Source of the DNA: Deroplatys truncata
Lineage: Eukaryota > Arthropoda > Insecta > Mantodea > Mantidae
Assembly (NCBI GenBank): GCA_030765065.1
Contig: CM060978.1
Coordinates: 216,151,498-216,215,497, forward strand
Direction: 5' to 3'
DNA length: 64,000 nucleotides
Shown here: positions 22,803-33,699 of the stretch, piece after piece
How positions within the stretch are numbered: the first letter of the stretch is position 1
How the letters are laid out: the number at the start of each line of letters is the position of its first letter
Notes under the pieces: generated by a model
Told to the model about the DNA's origin: nothing
Databases searched by the model: none
Seen by the model: the letters and a program-made list of their open reading frames with translations, nothing else
Translations under genes and position numbers: made by a program

Positions 22803-24120
22803 CGGGGTGTGATATCAAAAAGTTTCCGGAATGGCTTCACAACAATGCTGATGCTGAGATTTCTTTAATTCTTACCCAGGCTGTACATGCAGCGTTCCTT
22901 CCCGATAAAAATGAGAGGTCACGTGACTTTCTGTGACCATGCAGTGACGAGGTAGACGCTCTGAAGTAAACACATATTTTGCATGTGCTGCAGTTTTTCC
23001 ACGTAGCAAAAATGTCAGATTACGAAGAACAAAGAACGAACATCAAATTTTGCTTTAAACTCTGTAAAATTGCAACAGAAGCCTTTGAAATGTTAACAAC
23101 AGCTTATGGGGAAGAAGTTATGGGCAAAACTCAAGCATTTGAGTGGTTTTCGAAATTTAAAAGTGGTGTGACATCAGCTAAAGATGCAGATTATTCGGGG
23201 CGACCCTGTTCCAGAAAAACTGATGAAAATATCAATCAGGTGAGGGAAATGGTCTTGAATGATAGGCGCATTACAATAAGAGAACTTTCTGACTCATTAG
23301 GACTCTCCTTTGGAAGTGTTCAAAGCATTTTGAAAGACAATTTGGACATGAGAAGAATTGCCACCAAGTTTGTGTGCCCCGCCTGCTTTCAAATGACCAA
23401 AAGGAAAGCCATGTGATTACCTGCACAGATCTTAAAGAACAGCTACAAAATGACCCACAGTTTATGGAGAAAATTATTACTGGTGATGAAACATGGATTT
23501 GTGGGTACGATCAGAAACAAAGCAACAATCTTCACAATGGAAGAGTCCTTCATCTTCACGCCCGGAAAAGGCCACACAAGTTCCATCCAAAGTGAAGTTA
23601 ATGATGATTGTGTTTTTTGGCATTAAAGGCATTGTACATAAGGAATTTGTGCCACAGGGTCAAACAGTGAATCAAGTGTTCTACAAACAAGTGCTGCAAA
23701 GATTAAGGGAGAATGTGCGATGCAAACGGCCAGAGAAATGGAGGAGTGGTGACTGCTTCCTGCATCAAGACAATTCGCCGCATACAAAGCCCTTTCTGTT
23801 CGCCAATTTTTGGATAAAAATAGGATGAATACTGTTCCCCATCCCACCTATTCTCCAGATTTGGCACCAGCGGACTTTTTTCTTTTCCCGCGATTTAAAA
23901 TGCGGCTCTGAGGACACCGTTTTGAGGACATTGATGTCATCCATCGCGAATCGCAGAAGGCTCTGAACATGTTGAAGTGCTTCCAGCAGTGGCAGAAGCG
24001 CTGGGACAAGTGTATCAACTCCCAAGGAGACTACTTCGAGGGTGATAGTGCAGATTAGATGAAACAAACTGTTGTGTAGTATTTATGACATCATTCTGGA
24101 AACTTTTTGATCACGCCTCA
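22803..24120 (+). mobile_element. Younger mariner element inserted into the older one
   Basis: The left TIR (CGGGGTGTGATATCAAAAAG) and the right TIR (CTTTTTGATCACGCCTCA) are inverted, with TA on both sides (22801-22802 and 24121-24122). Length is 1318 bp. It lies about 40 bp before the outer element's right end, which resumes with TTTTCCAGC. Confidence 0.9.
23012..24058 (+). pseudogene. Mariner DD34D transposase, frameshifted
   Basis: It starts MSDYEEQRTN. An N-terminal HTH (MGKTQAFEWFSKFKSG) is followed by SGRPCSRKTDENI and a second HTH (RITIRELSDSLGLSFGSVQ). The catalytic blocks are TGDETWICGYD, FLHQDNSPHTK and HPTYSPDLAPADFFLFP, so all three Asp positions are kept. Frame changes occur near 23390, 23500-23590 and 23810, and a stop follows RFKMRL. 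The C-terminus YFEGDSAD ends at 24058. It is better preserved than the outer copy, consistent with the nesting order. Confidence 0.92.
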
Positions 24121-24294
24121 TATTTTCCAGCAAAAAAATAATTCCGTTTTTTGACACCTTCTCGTATATCTAGTAAGTACTGACACATTGTCTCATCTTC
24201 TTTGGTAAAAACAGAGAGCTAAAATTTTTTTCTTTAAAGTGATTATATAACACATTCACTAGGTTAAGAGGATTCATTTCTATAGGCAGATGCT

Positions 24295-24600
24295 TGCTTT
24301 GGGATGGCCCATACACAACTGACGGTGCCAAGTTCACTGTATACTCTCAGTCAGTGCATGCTCTCTGTCTTTCACCCGCTCCCCAAAACTTCGCGCCAGC
24401 AGTTCAAGAGAACTTCCCTCTGATAGGACACTGATGACCCCCACCTAAACATTTTACCATTCTGTAACTGGTTTGTATATGCATGATAGGATATAATATT
24501 CGAGGATTTTACATATTTCAGTGTGCTCTTTTGGATGGTGTATAAATCGGTTTGAATTTCTTTTATCATTGATTGATGGTCCCTTGTAAGCAAAACAAAG
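24295..24600 (-). repeat. Second copy of the dispersed repeat seen at 19708
   Basis: Read on the minus strand it has ACAAGGGACCATCA, then ACCGATTTATACACCAT, GCACACTGAAATATGTAAAA and TTCTCTTGAACTG in the same order as the copy at 19708-20067. Divergence is substantial. It is a single copy, not tandem. Confidence 0.75.
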
Positions 24601-24617
24601 CAGAAGGCAGATCACAC

Positions 24618-25050
24618 ATAAGAAATCTGATGTACTCCTATACAACTTTCTCTACCTGTTACAAAATTGCACACATACCTGTATATATTACAGCATTGAA
24701 AAGTAATTCTTCAATTCACATTATGTTAACAATACCGTTTGCGTAGAAATAAATTCAGTTTAATCAATAAAGCCTCATGTGCAGTATGTGGAAACAGTGT
24801 TCGTCCAGAAACACAAGGAATAAATTCAGAAGTAATGAGTTCTTGTGAAGGAAAAGAAATAAACTAATTAGAAATTTTCAAGAATCTTCCAACAGATGAC
24901 AAATGAATGATGCAGTCATAGAATATTTAAGAAATGGATACAAATTATTTATTTGAATGAGCTCTACATTTTCCCTGAAGTGGTTTTTTCCTCTCTCTTA
25001 TGGTTTCGTAGTTATAGAAAACATGTAATCAAATTACTAATGCCATTTTT
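24618..25050 (-). mobile_element. MITE-like family, degenerate copy F
   Basis: AAGAAATCTGATGTACTCCT and ACTTTCTCTACC at the start match the terminus of copies A-C. GAGCTCTACATTTTCCCTGA and CCTCTCTCTTATGGTTTCG near 24958-25008 match the interior. The far end is missing. Confidence 0.55.
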
Positions 25051-25864
25051 GAGAAAAAAATACAGCCTACAGCCCTGACCTGGCTTCCTCAGTCTTCTTT
25101 TTGTTTGGGCTATTAAAGGTTGAAAGTATGTAGGAAAAGCATCATTCTTTCATTTGTGTAAATTTCGTGTTTGTAGAATAAATACTTTGTGATAAAAAAA
25201 AATGTGGGGCTTTACTTATAGGGTAACCCTTGTAATTGCATACTCACTACCAGTTGGTATTTTTAAATGAGATTCACATATACTTCCAACAAAGTCCACT
25301 TTCTGTACTTTGAACAGCAAGAATGATCTGTATTAATATCTTGAGAAGAGGTGTTTAATAAAGTCTTTTCATGAATAGAAATCCATATGTAGTATTACTT
25401 TATACTCACATCTAATTTCACACTGGAATGGCTTTCCTTCATTTTAGTTCATTTGCTAGCTACAAAAAATTGAAAATCAAGTAATAGTTTCATAGGAAGT
25501 TGAGTATGAAATATAACAATTTAAAATTGAGAATTTTATAGTGATGATAATTGGTTGAAGATGAAGTTAGTCTTAGATTGGATTTTTTAGTATCAAATGC
25601 CTGGCCTATGAAGAAAGTAGTAACTGGACTTGAAAGAAATAAGCATTGAACTTGAAAGAGAATGTCTTACACATATATTTATAATGTTGCAATAATTAAG
25701 GCTAAGGTCTACTTGCTGCAGAGAAACACAGTTGGAAACTGTTATGTAACATCACCAAAGTAGCTATTGAAGAGGCTATCCTATTCCCCTATCCCCATTT
25801 CTTTTTGAAGAGGAGTTAGAGCGAGGTTTTTAAGGTCTTGTTCAAAGTATAACAAATTACAAAA
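25051..25864. other. Intron 1, unassigned
   Basis: No element recognised. Confidence 0.4.
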
Positions 25865-26494
25865 TTGTTATTGAGTCTGGTGCTGACAGCGGTAGGAGAA
25901 GGTTGTGTGGAGCGAGAGCTGAATAATTGGCGGAGTAGAAGTGAAAACAGGACCGGCAGAAATGAACCAGCAATGGAATCCGAGGAAAATTCAAGACAAC
26001 TTGAAGTTATGAAGAAGCAGAGAGAAGAGATGATACAGCAGATAATGGATTGCAAGAAAAAAATCGAAGATATAGAGAAAAGATTCGAAGCAGGACAGAG
26101 AAGAAAGAACTACGTAATTTTCGGAGTGGCAGAAGAGTACAGAAACCTAGAAGAAGTAGTGTACAGGATCATGGAAGAAGGACTAGGTATAAAAACGTTT
26201 GGTTGGGAGACAGAGGACATGTACCAAATCGGAAAAAGAGGAAGAAAGTCTAGACCCATTGTTGTGAGAATAACGACAATAGAAAAAAAAAAGGGAAATT
26301 TTAAGGAACACCAGGAGGTTAAGAGGCTCAAAAATCTTTATAGAGCAGGACTATACGAGAGAGAAACAAATTTTGAAAAAAGAATTAATTGCCAGGATGA
26401 AAGAAGCAAGAGCAGCTGGGAAAAAGACATTTTTGAAAGGTTTAAAATTATTTGTGGAAGGAGAAGAATGGAGTATGAGTATACGGAGGAATGA
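25865..26494 (+). CDS. LINE ORF1-like protein, 209 codons
   Basis: A coiled-coil-like segment rich in Glu/Lys (from MESEENSRQLEVMKKQREEM, alternative start 25973) precedes RRKNYVIFGVAEEYRNLEEV and RPIVVRITTIEKKKGN. This is the RRM-like pattern found in ORF1 proteins of several LINE clades, which bind RNA and coat the transposition particle. The frame is open from 25865 to 26494. The first ATG may not be the real start, and MESEEN fits the family better. The end EYTEE may be truncated by the deletion. Confidence 0.65.
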   Translation: MLLSLVLTAVGEGCVERELNNWRSRSENRTGRNEPAMESEENSRQLEVMKKQREEMIQQIMDCKKKIEDIEKRFEAGQRRKNYVIFGVAEEYRNLEEVVYRIMEEGLGIKTFGWETEDMYQIGKRGRKSRPIVVRITTIEKKKGNFKEHQEVKRLKNLYRAGLYERETNFEKRINCQDERSKSSWEKDIFERFKIICGRRRMEYEYTEE

Positions 26495-27164
26495 ACGAGA
26501 AAAAATGTGCGAACAACAGCAGAAACAATGGCCCAGGATACATACAAGTCAAAGAACTGAGAGAATAGCTGAGTGGTAGTTTGGAGAAAGGAGTAGAAAA
26601 CAGCTGATCAAATTACAAACTCGACAGATGCGAGAAACAGTCATGAAAGGAGAAAAAAAGAAAATAGGGAGGAAGAACCAGCAGCCATGGAGGGGGAAGA
26701 GGAGCTAACATTGGTAGCAGCAATGGGGCAGGAAGAGATGCAAAGGAGGAGAAGTGGGGAGAAGCCGAGAGAACAGATTACTGAAGAAGCAGCAGCTAGG
26801 GAGGGGAGGAAGAGGAGCTAACATTGGTTCCAAAGGCGGGGCAAGAAGAGATGCAAAGAAGGAGAAGTGAGGAGAAGCCGAGAGAACAGATGATTAACAC
26901 TGCAACAAGAAATGCGGAGGCGGTGGAGGGAGTGATATAAGTGAGAACTGGGGAAGTAATAAGAATGAGAATGGTTAGTGAAGCGGAAGAAATTGCAAGA
27001 AGGGGGGAAGGGTATAAAATAATAGATTTGAGAGAAGGGAGGGTAATGCTACAAGGGGAGGAAAGTGTCGACCATGTATTCAGGTGTACTAGACTTAGAA
27101 AAGCAATGGAGAAAATTATGTATCAGGATAAAACAAAGAACAAATAGGGAAATGGAGTAAATTG

Positions 27165-27620
27165 ACGCGCAATAAGAAAATAGGATTAAGACAGGGATGT
27201 AAACTAAGTTCAAAATTATTAACCTATTCATAGATGATATATTAGGAGTAAAAATAAGAAATTAGCATTGCCCAGTAATAAGAGATAAGGAGATTCCAGT
27301 TTCAGGTTCATTATACGCAGATGATTTTATGGCACCATATTGATAATAGGGTTACAAAAGCAATAAATGAAATTCAAGAATGTGTGAAAAATGGGGAATT
27401 AAGGTAAATATAAATAAGTACTAAGTGATAAATGGAGGAAAGAAAAAAACTGGTATCTAGGTGGTCAAGACCTGGAGGTAGTCAAAGAATATGACTATTT
27501 AGGAGTAAGGTTGAGTAATAGTGGGGAAATTAGAGATGAAGTAGGAAAATTGACCAAAAGTATATAAGGTTATAAAGAATTAATTGGACTAAATTTGGTT
27601 AGATGTAGGAAAATGAAGGA
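27165..27620 (+). pseudogene. LINE reverse transcriptase fragment
   Basis: GLRQGCKLSSKL near 27181 resembles the RT block L.QG..LSP.LF. YADDF near 27316 is the catalytic box, and YDYLGVRLSNSGEIRDEVGK near 27490 matches the post-catalytic thumb region. Stops and frameshifts are frequent. Confidence 0.8.
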
Positions 27621-27948
27621 AGGTAAATCTTAAAGATATGACTTAACTCAAAAAGGTTCTAAGAAGCAAAATCAAGGACAAGGGAGAATATTAAGGAAGG
27701 TAAAGAAAAGAAAAAACAAATGGTATAGAAAAGTAAGAGAAGCAAGGGCCGCTCAGTGAGTGAAAAGGCCAGGGAGCCAAGCAATCTGAGTGGCCCAATA
27801 AGAAAACAAACACCAGACATATTGTACAATAGATGTAGTGGTAGAATGATATATGAATATACATTGTATGTATTGTAAACTGAACTGTAGAACAAATTGT
27901 ACAATAAATCATTCATTCATTCAAAAATGTTATTAATCAATGTTTCAG

Positions 27949-28127
27949 TTGCAGCAACGGCCAGGTTTCAACCCACCACCTGCAATTGGTACATCTCCTG
28001 GACCAAACATGATGCCTCGACCACAGCAACAAGCTCCTTACACTCCAATGCGACAAGGGCCCATAAATCCTCCAACTTCTGCAAAACGTCCTGCTGATTC
28101 AAGACCTCCACCTCCACAACAGAAGAA
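27949..28127 (+). CDS. Bap60: Bap60, exon 2
   Basis: The exon encodes residues 39-97 plus two bases of codon 98. It is a Pro/Gln-rich segment containing RPGFNPPPAIGTSPGPNM and TSAKRPADSRPPPPQQKK. This corresponds to the variable linker between the N-terminus and the basic [12 protein letters not shown] block of SMARCD proteins. The acceptor is TGTTTCAG before TTGCAG. A second AG at 27953-27954 would simply remove Leu-Gln. The donor chosen is AA before GTTAGT, a phase 2 boundary that pairs with exon 3 beginning with a single C. The polypyrimidine tract is poor because a LINE tail ends about 25 bp upstream. Confidence 0.85.
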
Positions 28128-28431
28128 GTTAGTGATAAGTACTACTTCTCAGTAAGAGTTAAGAGAAAAGCTATTTTTATCACCACCTAATTCAAACTAA
28201 GCAAAGCCCCCATACTATATGCACAGTTCCGTATTTTGACTTGTCCAGAGAAATGCTTTTGAGACTCCCAAATGTCCCATATTTTGTAAGTTTGATCACA
28301 TGAAATCAAAATTTAGTGTAATAAATTGGATATAAAAGTGGATTACAGCAATATCAGCTTGCTGTAATTAATAAAATGGCTAGATTGGCTAACTTGGTGT
28401 TTGCTATTGTTCTGCCAGTAGGATATAATTA

Positions 28432-29602
28432 CAGTAGAATCTCGTTAGTACGTTTTTGCAGGGACCTAAGAATTTGGACGTCATAGGCGGGAAAACGTGT
28501 TAACGAAAATGCAAAATTTGCAATTTAAGAACATAGGTAATAAAAATCTAATAATTACTACGTCTCCATGGGCAATTTAAATCGATTTTGAGTACAATTT
28601 CATACTGAATATGATCTGCGTTTCCATGTTAAATTCAATATGTTTAAATGGATTTGGATACACAAAGCCTGAAAATAAATAATTCAAGCTTTTATTTTGG
28701 TCAACTTGGATATTTTAGGTTATGAATGTTTTTGAGAAAATAAATTGCGAATTGTGGAAGCGGCAATAGTGGTTTTGCTGTGTGTTTTATTACACACATG
28801 ATAACAATTTCTGCTAAAAAAGAAAAAATTATGAGCGTGCATCGTGTTACGAGTACAATAGACGATATTATCTTTGGTGTATACAAGATGATTTGAATAT
28901 GGAGGTGTTTCCATGCAACAAATTTCGTTCCGGTCCTCTTCTGATCCTATTTTCCAAGAGAAAAGTTTTGTTTTAGTATTTTTGCTTTCTTTAAAAGCAC
29001 TTTCAATCAATTTAGGTTTGCTAACAATCGTGTTTAAGGTTGACGGAGGAATGTTTAACTTCCGCACTATATCGACATGTTTTATACTTGGATTGTGATT
29101 ACATCAAGGATTTTCAGTTTTTCACTGTTGGTTATTTACCTACTACACTTTCTTTTTTTCATTGTAAATGAAAAGTTAAAATACAATCTACGGTTGTTTG
29201 GTCATCACTCAACATTAGAAACTATCGTTAGCTTTTACCACATTTACCATGCCAAGGTAAAGCATTCTCTATCCCGCCCACAGAAATCGTGTCACACAAA
29301 TATTTAAATGCATGTATGTGATTGGCTGCTGATTTCCACCCCGTGACCAAGGATTGACCAAAGTAGCAAATGAGGACGTCAAACTATGAATGTGTTAAAC
29401 GCCTACTCCCACTGTGCCGATCAAGGATTGGCCAAAACAGCGAATGAGGACGTCAAACTTCAAACGTAGTAAGCGGGACCGGGAAAACGCACTAAGCAAA
29501 CATTATTTACTATATTTGGTGATTTGGTACCGGGACTTTTATAATTAAACGTATTACATGGGAAAACATGTTAATGAGGAACGTGCTAACGAGATTCCAA
29601 TG
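28432..29602. mobile_element. Pogo-like non-autonomous element (1.17 kb)
   Basis: The left end CAGTAGAATCTCGTTAGTAC and the right end GTGCTAACGAGATTCCAATG are inverted and flanked by TA (28430-28431 and 29603-29604). CAGTA-type ends with CTCGTTAG and a TA target are characteristic of the pogo/Tigger group. It keeps a fragment of transposase HTH on the minus strand but no catalytic domain. A 5' fragment of a sister copy lies at 36142. Confidence 0.85.
28940..29100 (-). pseudogene. Pogo/CENP-B-type HTH fragment
   Basis: Read from about 29100 downward: NPSIKHVDIVRKLNIPPSTL, then NTIVSKPKLIESAFKES. This matches the N-terminal CENP-B/pogo HTH (a V..KL.IP.STL..I pattern). The remainder is not recognisable as transposase. 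It supports a pogo origin for the surrounding element. Confidence 0.7.
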
Positions 29603-29993
29603 TATATTGTTTGGCGCTCTGATACATGGCAAGTGGCTCTGTCTTTCCGAGGAAGAAAGTAGCAATCAACTCTTAACATCTTGAGAATGATATGATGTAT
29701 TGTGAACCATTTTAGAAATTAGAAAGTATCCAAGTCAGAATGCCAAAATGGCAATATGTTTTCAATAAAGATCTTCAGAAAATGGAAGTAACCTATACTC
29801 CCGCTGCTGTATCTTTGCGCTTGACAGTTCGTGTGGCTTCGCATAAGGTTGGCTACATTGCAGTTGCGACATTGCCAGAGTGGCTAGTAAACAACAACAG
29901 CTGATTGTTATCCTTTCTATTGTGTCTAAGCAGCATACAAAAAGTGTATGCAAGTAGCGAACGTCAATGAATAATAACTATTTCGTATTATTG
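29603..29993. other. Intron 2, unassigned
   Basis: No element recognised. Confidence 0.4.
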
Positions 29994-30455
29994 TTAATTG
30001 AAAATAAGCGATATAAGCAGCTTTGGTATGGTCGGATACTCCTTTCTATGATAATAGGCATAAATGTGTCTATGTATGGCATCTAATTGGAAAGCATCAA
30101 GATTTGTGACTGGACGAGGCTGCTTTCTTTTCTTCCCTGGAGTTGATAGAAATACCTGTTGCGTTCCAGATGGTTCAGGAATTTTGCCCTCTTTCTCTTG
30201 GAGTTTCACTCCCTTGTGTATAACAGTTCTCGTGCTTAGCCCAAGAGCTGCTGCAGTTCGCTGTACGGCTTTATCAGCAGGAATAGAGGGATTGCCATTA
30301 AGCTTCACGTACTCCTTTTCCTGTTCAAAGAATTCCTGGGTTCTCCTTAAAATGTTCCAATGCCTGACTATTAAGTGGCACACCTTGGCGCAAAGGATTT
30401 TCACTTCGTGAATCATCACTCGGCGATCGGCGTCATTTTTCAGACATTGTCGCAC
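29994..30455 (-). pseudogene. N-terminal part of a DDE (IS630/Tc1-like) transposase
   Basis: This 153-codon frame has AVQRTAAALGLSTRTVIHKG (HTH, about residues 64-83) and LSTPGKKRKQPRPVTNLDAF (about residues 104-123), followed by HRHIYAYYHRKEYPTIPKLL. It has the same domain order as the pseudogene at 4089, but the sequence is different enough to be another lineage. It stops at SLIFN, before any DDE residue, so it is truncated. No TIRs were identified. Confidence 0.75.
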
Positions 30456-30878
30456 TTAATTTTTGTTTAAATAAATAATATGAATGAAATATATATAAAA
30501 TGGATAAATATATATGTATAAACGAACAATAACAAAACTATCAAACAATAACCACAAATATAAATAACAATGAACAATATGTAGCTTGCAAAGAACAACT
30601 CAACGCTCATGCTAGAGATTCACAAACTAAAGTACGTGGTTGGGAATAGTTATATCCGGCAACAGAGTCGATTCTAGTTCCGGTTCCGCTTTGTCATCGG
30701 CCATCCGGAATGCTGCCTTGTGATTGGCTTAGGAAGTCAAACGGTTGAAGCTTTTCATCTGTGTTTTTGCGAGTGTACCAACTTAAATGCTAGCTGTCAA
30801 GTGCAAGGTTACAGCGGTGGGGGTATAGTGATTGAAAGTCTTTGGCAGGGTCTCATGGTTGTAATGCATGTACTTAGT

Positions 30879-30921
<43 letters not shown>

Positions 30922-32352
30922 TGTGAAACCGGTATTCTGTGTCAAAGACGATCAAAAAAAATTATGATGTTTTAATGCATGGTATGTAGTGCAGAGTTTT
31001 CTGTAGTACATGTGCAAGAGTGACATTGAGCAGCATTTGATAAGAGAGATGTATAAAATCTGTGGTCCCCTCAGCAATCCATTTCAGAATATGATTTTTT
31101 TTTTTTTTTTGGGCTAAGCTACTCCCACAGATGGCCCTTCATCCAGCAGCACTGGAACAGACAACGGTATTCCACAGTTTCTAAAAATATCAGTTTTAGA
31201 TCCAATGGCTACATATCAAAATTAATGCAAGTGTTTTAATGGACATATGCATGTGGTCTTACAAAGCTGGGGGTTATCATTATTAATGTGCTTACCCTTT
31301 ACCCCCCCCCCCCCCAAAAAAAAAAGGTTTTAAGTGAACCTAATTTTGTCCCTGTTTTGACAGACTCATCAAATCACAGGAACATAAAGATATTTTCAAT
31401 AATTGTTAGGTGCTTTCTGCCCCTTTGTGACACTCAAGTAAAACTTTTGGATTAAAGGTGCAGCTTGGTGAAACTTCATATATTGTTACAACATACCTAA
31501 TTGATACAAAATCAAAATGCACTATCTACAAGATAAAGCAACAGCTTTCTGTCGGGACAACACAAATATGAATTTCAGAGGGATAGCTCACTAAGAGAAA
31601 AATAATGTTTACAAGATTTATCAAATTTTCTTAAAGAAATTATTCAATTACGGCATCTGAGGTACAGCTTGTAATTGGTAGGCAAACCTGTGTTTCCTTT
31701 TTTAAACTTTCAAAGTTATGATACTTTTTTGAATTCTGGTATCCAAACTGATATACCAATATAACGTGAGTGTGTGTATTAGATTTTCATTCAGAATGCG
31801 TGAGTTTTGCCCAAGTAGTCAGAAAAACATAGTATAAATACAGATGCACGGGAAGTTGGAAATCATTAGCTTTGCTTCTTTGGTAAAATTGATCATTCTG
31901 AGAGGGTTTGCACACCAGTGATTTGATTTGAGTTCAGTTCAAATAGTGCTGAGGGGCTAGAGCATTTCGTTCTACCGTATTTGTGGTTCAGTCAGTAGCC
32001 GCAAGTGAGTAAATGCAATGTTTTGCAGTTTTGGTTTTCCTTTTTCTTTTTTCTTTCTTTTTTTCACTTATTCTTATGGTGCACAAGTTGTGATAGTTTA
32101 AACTTTGAAAGCTAGACAGGAAAGCTACAGGCAATGACTTTTCTGAAGATAGAACGAAAGCTACCTAAATTCCAATAGTGGTAATGGAGCAAGCAATTGA
32201 CGGGCATGATAGCTGCATAGGTTCTTCAAATGAAAGAAGTATAATTTTCCTGAAAGGTTCATCCATGCTTTGTAACCTACTAGAAACTAAACTTAGTATT
32301 TCATAAAATAAGTGCTGTTTATAAAAGAAAAGAAATAAAAAATTATATGCAC
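30456..32352. other. Intron 2, unassigned, with homopolymer runs
   Basis: A poly-T run of about 39 bases lies at 30882-30920, a shorter one near 31097-31111, and a C14 followed by A11 near 31303-31326. No gene was found. The 68-codon frame at 30720-30926 ends in the poly-T tract. Confidence 0.5.
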
Positions 32353-32430
32353 ATTACAGGCAGGAACCAATACTACATCTCATTGTAATTTAAAACCAGC
32401 ACTTTACCAACTGAGCTACAAAGAGCATCC
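32353..32430 (-). ncRNA. tRNA-like sequence (A box intact, B box partial)
   Basis: On the minus strand TAGCTCAGTTGG is a perfect pol III A box (near 32412-32423). About 45 nt downstream is GGTTCCTGCC in the B-box position, conserved only in its first half. A SINE head or tRNA pseudogene is more likely than a functional tRNA. Confidence 0.45.
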
Positions 32431-32590
32431 GTCTTCTGAACGCATGTAATGTGAATGTTTCTGCATGCATGTAGTGCTACAGAGTTAATTGAGCATGTGC
32501 AAATGCCTAGCGCATTGCACCTGAGTGGCTAATCAGCCATTATCTGCTCTGTATATAAAATACAGCAGACTGGTCACAGTTGCTCAGAAA

Positions 32591-33640
32591 TATGAATAAT
32601 GCATTTTCATTTGCTGAGCTTGCTGATATGCATTTGATTTATGGGGAAATTAGAGGACATGCTTCTGTAGCTGCACAATGCAGACATAATCCTTACAGCT
32701 CAACCTTCCAAAATGTTCATCAGTGTTTATGGAAAACTGAATCTTGATAGTGCACAGAGATGTGTTGCAAAACGAAGGCGTTTTACTTCAGCCTTTGAAG
32801 AAGAGATGCTTACCAGAGTTTGGACAGAACCTTCCACCAGCACCCGTGTAATTGCAAAGGCTATAGATACAGATAAATCCAGTGTTCAAGAGGTCCTACA
32901 AGAAGAATGATTCTACCCCAATCATCTGCTTAAGATACAGGCATTGGTTTTGCCTGTATCTTAAGATTTTGGTTTCAGGCTAAAGTTCTGCAGGTGGATC
33001 TTACAGCAGCAGAATGAACAGTCTGACTTCTCCTCTGCTCTCTTCACTGATGAGGACATGTTCACAAGAAATAGCCTAATTGTGAACCTTAGGAATAGTC
33101 ATGTATGGTGGTATGAGCAGCTAAATGCGTGTTGGAATCTGGTTATCAACACTGATTCAGCTTCAGCATGTGGGTGGGCATCATGTCGAATCAAATAATT
33201 GGACTGTATCTACATCCTACATGGTTAAATGAGCATGTTTGTCTTCACTCCACCTGCGTTTTGCCTGTGGCTTTGGAAAAGACTCTGAACATCCAATGTT
33301 AGAAGTGGTTGCTGCATGTTGGAACTACTCCCCATTTCAATGTGAAAGTACGAGATCATCTCAATGGATGCATCCTGGGCAGTGGATGGAAGAGGAGATG
33401 TCCCCTAGATGTTTTATGGGAACATCTTAAGAGCCTCGTGTACAAATCATCAATTGACCTGATGAGCCGTTACTAGCATGGGTCTTGGCTGCTTGTGATC
33501 AGGTTTGTAACACTCCAGACATTTATGAAAGGTTGTGAGGTTCATTTCTTCACAAGTGCTCTAGCTAATGGTCACTATCATGAATCATTAGCTAGGTATG
33601 TTGCAGACCACCACATCAAATAATTCCTCTGTTAGATCTT
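32591..33640 (+). pseudogene. DDE transposase with DUF4817-type N-terminus, decayed
   Basis: It starts MNNAFSFAELADMHLIYGEI, matching the EYADMHFIYG-type DUF4817 helix. It continues with WTEPSTSTRVIAKAIDTDKS (HTH), then LKFCRWILQQQNEQSDFSSA and LFTDEDMFTRN, which carries the first catalytic Asp. A final block near 33418 resembles DVLWEHLKSLVYKSSIDL, and the expected P-D-L-N-P block is eroded. Frames change repeatedly. The family is a Tc1/mariner-related group common in insects. A 15-bp palindromic insertion lies inside it at 32929-32965. Confidence 0.75.
32929..32965. repeat. Perfect 15-bp inverted repeat with 7-nt loop
   Basis: CTTAAGATACAGGCA and TGCCTGTATCTTAAG flank TTGGTTT. It falls in the transposase remnant, where the conserved reading would run uninterrupted from QAL to RLKFCRW, so it looks like a small templated insertion. 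Confidence 0.9.
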
Positions 33641-33699
33641 TTGCACTTAAAATGCATTTTTGTGTTAGTCCTCCAAGAATTAGAAAGTTAGGAAAATAT

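Larger units (their letters stand above)
21590..24164 (+). mobile_element. Older mariner element, interrupted by a second mariner
   Basis: The left end TGAGGGGCTGTCAAAAAA (21590) and the right end TTTTTTGACACCTTCTCG (ending 24164) are inverted repeats, each beside TA (21588-21589 and 24165-24166). Between them the sequence is interrupted at 22803-24120 by another mariner with its own TIRs. Without that insertion this element is about 1.25 kb, the normal mariner length. Confidence 0.85.
25865..27925 (+). mobile_element. LINE (non-LTR retrotransposon), internally deleted, clade unassigned
   Basis: An intact ORF1-like frame is followed by a purine-rich region with repeated GGGAGAAGCCGAGAGAACAG segments (26757 and 26869). 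A decayed reverse transcriptase piece comes next, then a 3' end with ATTCATTCATTC (27911-27922). Related RT or C-terminal fragments lie at 33720 and 61020. The element is far shorter than a full LINE, so most of the endonuclease and RT is deleted. Its 3' tail lies about 25 bp before the Bap60 exon 2 acceptor. Confidence 0.8.

Noticed and set aside
26941-27147. 68-codon frame as a separate gene
   Set aside because: It is in the purine-rich middle of the LINE and overlaps RT-related decay. There is no independent support.
27955-28127. Exon 2 starting at the second AG (27953-27954)
   Set aside because: It is possible, since both sites keep the frame. The upstream TTTCAG was preferred because it is the first AG after the tract, but the choice is not secure.
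30720-30926. 68-codon frame ending in poly-Phe
   Set aside because: The poly-T run creates the tail, and no conserved motif is present.
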